From contig DIHE01000020.1 in the NCBI GenBank assembly GCA_002420005.1, positions 16,528 through 80,527 of the forward strand: a DNA stretch of 64,000 bases. Reading direction: 5' to 3'. Numbering within the stretch: position 1 is the first letter of the stretch; each line of letters starts with the position of its first letter. The DNA comes from Holophagales bacterium UBA5704 (lineage in GTDB: Bacteria; Acidobacteriota; Thermoanaerobaculia; Multivoradales; UBA5704). Positions 59,866 to 64,000 of this stretch are shown here, piece after piece. Below the pieces are notes generated by a model that was given only the letters and a program-made list of their open reading frames with translations, was not told the DNA's origin and ran no database searches. Both the position numbers and the translations under genes were made by a program.

Positions 59866-60717
59866 TCACCCCCGCCGTACCGTCGCCTCAATCAACCCAT
59901 ACGGCTCCGCCGTGGCCACGAAGATCTCGTTGCGGTTCTCCAGGCCGAAGGGAGTCAGGTCCACCGGGATGTGGTGCTTGTTGGGCATCGAGAGATGGAT
60001 CTCCTCGACGTCCGGCACGCCCTCCAGGACCGCGGCGCCCATGGCGTAGAGGGTCTGCTGGACGGAGAGGCTGTCGTGGTCCGCGAAGGTCGCGAGGAGG
60101 TGGCGGCGCACGTCGTGCCAGCGGGCTCCGAACGGGACCGCCGGGACGGTGTACCACCAGGTCGCCCGGACGGCGGTGGCGAGGAGGCGGTCGGTGGTTT
60201 CCTTGAGGGTGGTGTAGCGGTCGCGGGGAAAGCCGGCGAAGGCGGATCGGGCGGTCTTCATCACCACCAGATCCTGGAGGCCGGCTTGCACCCGTACCGC
60301 CTCCCCGGCCCGGTCGCGGACCACCAGGGCCGTCCGCTGCTCGCCGCCCGCGCGGCGGAAGGCGTGCGGATGGGGCGTCCCGTCGTTCTCGATGCGCTCC
60401 CACAGATGCTCGGTCAGCTCGACGGTGGCCCGGGTCACGCGCGGGTTCTCCCGGAGAACATGCCCGGTCAGCCGCAGGCCGAGGTCTTCGACGTCGTCGA
60501 ACGGATGCTCGGCGGCCAAGGCATAGACGGTGTTCTTCATCGTGTCCGTGGGGAGCACGCCGCCGTTGTCTCCCTCCTGGAACGCCGCGGTGTAATCCCC
60601 CTGCAGACGGATGGCGACGGTGACGTCCTGCAGCTCGTGCGCGGCAGGGCGGCGGCGGACGGTGACCAGGCGCACCGCCTGCTTGCCATAGTTGTTCTCG
60701 GCCAGGATGACGGACAT
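59866..60717 (-). CDS. Uricase (factor-independent urate hydroxylase)
   Basis: A 283-residue T-fold oxidase converting urate to 5-hydroxyisourate. NNYGKQAVRLVTVRR holds the Lys-Thr type active-site region near residue 11. GVLPTDTMKNTVYALAAEHP near 55 is the conserved TDT-KN block. FAGFPRDRYTTLKETTDR and NKHHIPVDLTPFG near the end complete the family pattern. Last gene of the urate operon, 1 nt after the HIU hydrolase stop. Length is standard. Confidence 0.92.
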   Translation of the reverse strand: MSVILAENNYGKQAVRLVTVRRRPAAHELQDVTVAIRLQGDYTAAFQEGDNGGVLPTDTMKNTVYALAAEHPFDDVEDLGLRLTGHVLRENPRVTRATVELTEHLWERIENDGTPHPHAFRRAGGEQRTALVVRDRAGEAVRVQAGLQDLVVMKTARSAFAGFPRDRYTTLKETTDRLLATAVRATWWYTVPAVPFGARWHDVRRHLLATFADHDSLSVQQTLYAMGAAVLEGVPDVEEIHLSMPNKHHIPVDLTPFGLENRNEIFVATAEPYGLIEATVRRG

Positions 60718-60718
60718 G

Positions 60719-61060
60719 TCAGCTCCCTCGATAGGTGGAATAACCAAACGGGCTCAGCAGGAGCGGCACGTGATGGTGCTCTCCCGGGTGGCGGACGATG
60801 AAGACGATGCTCGCCTCCGGGTAGAAGCTCTCGACACCGCGCGCGGCGAAATACGCTCCCACGTCGAAAGTGAGCCGCCAGGTCCCGGCCTCCACCGGCG
60901 TGTCCGGTGCCAGGAGCCGGCGGGCGCGGCCGTCCGCATCGGTCTCCCCGCGCGCGATCTCGCGCCAGCTCTCGCCGGTTCGAAATTCGAGCCGGACGGG
61001 AACGCCGTCCGCCGGTTTGCCGCGGGAGGTGTCGAGCACGTGGGTGGTGATGCCGCTCAT
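60719..61060 (-). CDS. uraH: 5-hydroxyisourate hydrolase (transthyretin-like)
   Basis: A 113-residue enzyme that opens 5-hydroxyisourate to OHCU. The N-terminal block ITTHVLDTSRGKPADGVPV and the C-terminal SPFGYSTYRGS (YRGS signature) are diagnostic, and HHHVPLLLSPF supplies the active His. Start ATG at 61060, 10 nt after the alc-uraD stop. It is coupled to uricase downstream. Confidence 0.93.
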   Translation of the reverse strand: MSGITTHVLDTSRGKPADGVPVRLEFRTGESWREIARGETDADGRARRLLAPDTPVEAGTWRLTFDVGAYFAARGVESFYPEASIVFIVRHPGEHHHVPLLLSPFGYSTYRGS

Positions 61061-61070
61061 CCGGTCCTCC

Positions 61071-62537
61071 TCAAGGCAGCAGCTTTTCCAGGCGCAGGTG
61101 GGTGATCTTGCGCTGCTCCTCGGCGGCGGTGCGTAGCTCGGAGGCCGGGTCCTGCCCGATCCGCTCCTGGAGCAGGGCGAGCATCTCCGCGGCGCTCTTG
61201 CCGGTGGCGCAGACGATGAAGAGGTGGCCGAAGCGCTCCTCGTAACGCCGGTTCGCCGCCACCAGATCGGCCAGGACCTCCGGCCGCGCACCGCGGGCGC
61301 CGGCTTGTTCCTGCTCGGACCAACGGCCGCCCTTCTCGCCGATGCGCGGGTGCGCCCGGAACGCTTCCAGCCAGTCCTCGGCGGCCAGGCTCCACCAGAC
61401 CCCGTCGGAGATCCGGACCAGGTCGGCGCGATCGCGGTACGGCCGGCCGACCACCATCCGCCGCGCCCAGACGCGGGAGCCACAACAGGCGAGGAGCGCC
61501 GCCTCCGCCGCTTCCCCGGGGAGCGCGTTCAGCCAGTCGATCGGCGTCACCGTGCCGAAGAGGCGCAGGCGGGCCACGCCGCCGTCGGGGAAGATGTTCA
61601 GGCGGGCATGGGTGAACGGGCCGGCGGCGGCGAGGTCGTCGAACAGGTGCCGGGTGTGGGGGCGCAGCGGCGTGGGCGGCAGGATCTCCCGCCAGCCGCT
61701 GAAGCCCTCCGCGGCGACCTGGTCGCCGGTCGAGGCAGGGGCGTCGCACGCTTCGATCGAGCAGCTTCCCGGCGCGTTGCCTTTGAAATGGGAGGTGTCC
61801 ACCTCCACCCGCCGCAGCGCCGCGCGGGTGGCGAGGCGGACGATCGCCCAGTCGTGGCCCGGCCCCCGCCGCCGCTTCGTCTCCCAGCCGTCGTGCATGC
61901 CGAGCGACGGCCCGGGGAGGATCAGGTTGTGGCGGTTGCCGAAGAACATGTCGCTGCAGGAGAGGACCGCGCCGCCGTTCTCCACCCCGGCGAGGTCGAT
62001 CTCGCTCTGCCGGCGCAGCAGCCGCGGCCAGTCCGGCACGGCCTCGCCATGCACCCGCAGACGGGCGACGCCGCCGTCCGGGTAGATGCTCAGGCGCAGG
62101 TGGGTGATGCGGCCGCTCCGGCGCTCCAGCGGGAACAGGTTCTTGGCGTTCCCCTGGAGCGGAACGCGCGGCAGGATCTCGGTCCACGCGGCGGCCAGCA
62201 GGTCGGCGGGGCTCGGATGCCCGTCGAGCGCGCAGGCCTCCAGCGAGCAGGACTCGGGGTAGTTGCCGCGGAAGAAGCTGGTGTCGACCACCACGCCATG
62301 CACGAGGCCGGGCAGGCCGAGGCGCACCAGACACCAGTCGAAGCCGGGCTCGCGGCGGCGGCGGGTCTCCCAGCCGTCCATCCATTTGCCGACGTCGGTG
62401 TACTCGCCTTCCTTCCAGACCGCGGCGTGGGCCTTGAGGAGGTTCTCCTTCGGCGCAAAGAACTCGTCGTTCGCCGCGAGCACCGCGCCGCCCAGACGCT
62501 CCGAGGCCAGATCCACGAGATCGGTGAAGTCGCTCAT
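61071..62537 (-). CDS. alc-uraD: Allantoicase - OHCU decarboxylase fusion
   Basis: A 488-residue bifunctional protein. Residues 1-325 are allantoicase with its two internal repeats (GKWMDGWETRRRR and LGMHDGWETKRRR; IYPDGGVARLRVHG and IFPDGGVARLRLFG). Residues about 330-488 are OHCU decarboxylase: DWLNALPGEAAEAALLACCG, AFRAHPRIGEKGGRW with the catalytic His, RYEERFGHLFIVCATGKSA. It performs the third and last steps of the pathway: OHCU to S-allantoin, and allantoate to ureidoglycolate plus urea. The start overlaps the allB stop (ATGA). Confidence 0.93.
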   Translation of the reverse strand: MSDFTDLVDLASERLGGAVLAANDEFFAPKENLLKAHAAVWKEGEYTDVGKWMDGWETRRRREPGFDWCLVRLGLPGLVHGVVVDTSFFRGNYPESCSLEACALDGHPSPADLLAAAWTEILPRVPLQGNAKNLFPLERRSGRITHLRLSIYPDGGVARLRVHGEAVPDWPRLLRRQSEIDLAGVENGGAVLSCSDMFFGNRHNLILPGPSLGMHDGWETKRRRGPGHDWAIVRLATRAALRRVEVDTSHFKGNAPGSCSIEACDAPASTGDQVAAEGFSGWREILPPTPLRPHTRHLFDDLAAAGPFTHARLNIFPDGGVARLRLFGTVTPIDWLNALPGEAAEAALLACCGSRVWARRMVVGRPYRDRADLVRISDGVWWSLAAEDWLEAFRAHPRIGEKGGRWSEQEQAGARGARPEVLADLVAANRRYEERFGHLFIVCATGKSAAEMLALLQERIGQDPASELRTAAEEQRKITHLRLEKLLP

Positions 62538-63916
62538 TCCCCTCCCCTGCCGAGGAGCCGGCCGGTGGGAGTCCCGGGAAACCGCTCCTTGGCGGAGACA
62601 TCGTAAATCGTTTCGCCCCGCAGTAGCGTGCGGCGCACCACTCCGCGGAGGGTCCGCCCGGCATAGGGAGTGATCTTGTGCCGGTGCTCCAACTCGTCGG
62701 GCCGCACCACGAACGTCGTGTCGGGGTCCCAGATCACCAGATCCGCGTCGTAACCCGGAGCGATCCGGCCTTTCCGGTCCTGCAACCCGGCCAGCCGGGC
62801 CGGCGCGGCGCTCATCCACTCGGCCAGATGGGACACCGTGAACCCCCGCTCCCGCGCGCCGGTCCACACCGCGGCGAGCGCGATCTGGAGGGAGGCGATG
62901 CCGCCCCAGGCGCCGCGGAAGTCTCCGGTCTCCAGCTTCTTGAGAGCGGGCGGACACGGGGAGTGATCCGAGGCGACCAGACCGAGGACGCCCGCGCGAA
63001 GCGCCTCCCAGAGCTGCTCCCGGGTCTCCCGCGAACGGATGGGCGGCGCGCACTTGAAGGCGACGCCGCCGTCGGGGATCTCCTCGGCCGTGAAGGTCAG
63101 GTAGTGCGGGCAGGTCTCCGCGGTCACCGGAAGCCCCTCCGCGCGGGCTCGCCGGAGGAGCGGCAGGACCTCCGCCGAGGCCACGTGGACGATGTGAACG
63201 CGGCAGCCGGCCTCCCGGCAAAGACGCAGCAGCAGCTCCACCGCCGCCACCTCCGCCGCGTCCGGCCGGGAGCGCAGATAACGGTCGTATTCACGCAGTG
63301 CCGCCGGGCCCGCTCCTCCCCACACGCCCGCCGCCGCCTCGATCGGCCCCGGCAGCTCCGCATGGGCGAGGAGCACCTCCTCCGACCGGGCGAGCACCGG
63401 CAGCGCCTCGCGCAAATCGGCCTCTGTCGTGGAGCCGAATTCCTCGACCCCCGAGGGGACCAGGAACGCCTTGAAGCCCAGGGCACCGTCCGCCCGGAGC
63501 CCCGGCAGCTCCCCGGTGTTTCCGGGGACGACGCCGCCCCACAGGCCGACGTCGACGCGGATCTTCCCCTGCGCCGCCTCCCGCTTGGCCCGGAGCGCCG
63601 CGCGGGTGGTCGTCGCCGGGATGCTGTTGAGCGGCATGTCCACCAGCGTGGTGATCCCCCCCGCCGCCGCCGCGCGGGTGGCCGTCGCAAACCCCTCCCA
63701 CTCGGTGCGTCCGGGCTCGTTCACGTGCACGTGCGGGTCGACCAGACCGGGGAGGATGACGAAGTCCCCGCAATCCATCTCGCCCACCCCCTCCACGGGG
63801 ACCTCCTCCCAGGCCGCGACCCGCTCGATGGTCCCGGCGTGGACATGGATCGAGGCGGGACGTTCCCCTTCGACGGTGACGACGCGGCGGCTGCGCAGGA
63901 CGAAGGAAGGCGGCAT
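62534..63916 (-). CDS. allB: Allantoinase
   Basis: A 460-residue cyclic amidohydrolase opening allantoin to allantoate. The metal site includes LPGLVDPHVHVNEPGRTEWE, GALGFKAFLVPSGVEEF with the carbamylated Lys, CRVHIVHVASAEV, and GLVASDHSPCPPALKK with the catalytic Asp. Start ATG at 63916 follows AGGAGAG. First gene of the urate operon, which reads toward lower coordinates: allB, alc-uraD, uraH, uricase. Confidence 0.93.
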   Translation of the reverse strand: MPPSFVLRSRRVVTVEGERPASIHVHAGTIERVAAWEEVPVEGVGEMDCGDFVILPGLVDPHVHVNEPGRTEWEGFATATRAAAAGGITTLVDMPLNSIPATTTRAALRAKREAAQGKIRVDVGLWGGVVPGNTGELPGLRADGALGFKAFLVPSGVEEFGSTTEADLREALPVLARSEEVLLAHAELPGPIEAAAGVWGGAGPAALREYDRYLRSRPDAAEVAAVELLLRLCREAGCRVHIVHVASAEVLPLLRRARAEGLPVTAETCPHYLTFTAEEIPDGGVAFKCAPPIRSRETREQLWEALRAGVLGLVASDHSPCPPALKKLETGDFRGAWGGIASLQIALAAVWTGARERGFTVSHLAEWMSAAPARLAGLQDRKGRIAPGYDADLVIWDPDTTFVVRPDELEHRHKITPYAGRTLRGVVRRTLLRGETIYDVSAKERFPGTPTGRLLGRGGE

Positions 63917-64000
63917 GTCCTATTCTCTCCTGGATTGAGCCGGCGGAAGCGACACGGTTCGCCCGCCGAGCGGCGAGCCGCACCCTACGCCGGGCATGAA

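Overview
The window is a high-GC chromosomal segment from a Gram-negative bacterium. An outer membrane is implied by an LptD-type LPS assembly protein and a TonB-dependent receptor. The gene content (quinoprotein-like beta-propellers, HTH-TPR regulators, DUF4861, DUF885 peptidases, dense ATGA-overlapping operons) fits Acidobacteriota, perhaps near Thermoanaerobaculia. That placement is an inference from gene style; no rRNA or marker set is present to prove it. Several genes have a TANNNT-type -10 box only 6-9 nt before the ATG, which suggests frequent leaderless transcripts.

Layout. 0-5.4 kb: two coupled secreted beta-propeller proteins, an HD-domain nucleotidase, an AAA ATPase + DUF4276 pair that looks like a defence module, and a decayed Uma2 nuclease gene. 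5.5-18.3 kb (minus strand): a secreted unknown, then a compact ten-gene run read from thiolase through lptD, four nucleotide-sugar enzymes (rmlA, rmlD, gmd, an RMD-like epimerase), another epimerase, a fused prenol kinase (SEC59 + DUF92), a UbiA prenyltransferase and a YkvA-like protein. This suits envelope polysaccharide and prenyl-lipid work. 18.4-24.2 kb: ruvX, mltG, a pseudokinase-TonB fusion, an HTH regulator and a K+/H+ antiporter.

24.2-36.6 kb is an accessory stretch: galactarate dehydratase, a DUF1508 protein, a pectin methylesterase-acetylesterase fusion, a DUF2442/DUF4160 pair, a conspicuously low-GC 819-residue protein with a zinc ribbon and a nuclease-like C-terminus, an HTH-TPR regulator, gene fragments and a Cys-rich repeat protein. 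36.6-51.8 kb is a divergent pectin/galacturonate utilisation locus. Leftward: TonB receptor, LacI regulator, kdgK, KDPG aldolase, uxaC. Rightward: polygalacturonase, kduI, kduD, DUF4861-GH105 fusion, SDR, hexuronate-type MFS transporter. Two near-identical palindromes between the two arms are probable operators of the LacI protein.

51.8-59.7 kb: an IS200-like RAYT transposase between inverted REP arms, an ADP-ribosylglycohydrolase, an array of seven 20-bp units facing each other, an HTH regulator whose fragments and promoter recur in front of a tandem DUF885 peptidase, a thioredoxin-like protein, a small zincin and an S4 RNA-binding protein. 59.8-63.9 kb: a complete urate-to-ureidoglycolate operon (allB, a fused alc-uraD, HIU hydrolase, uricase). 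The most interesting unexplained items are the low-GC nuclease-like gene, the AAA/DUF4276 pair, the SEC59-DUF92 fusion, the pseudokinase-TonB protein and three unnamed repeat families.
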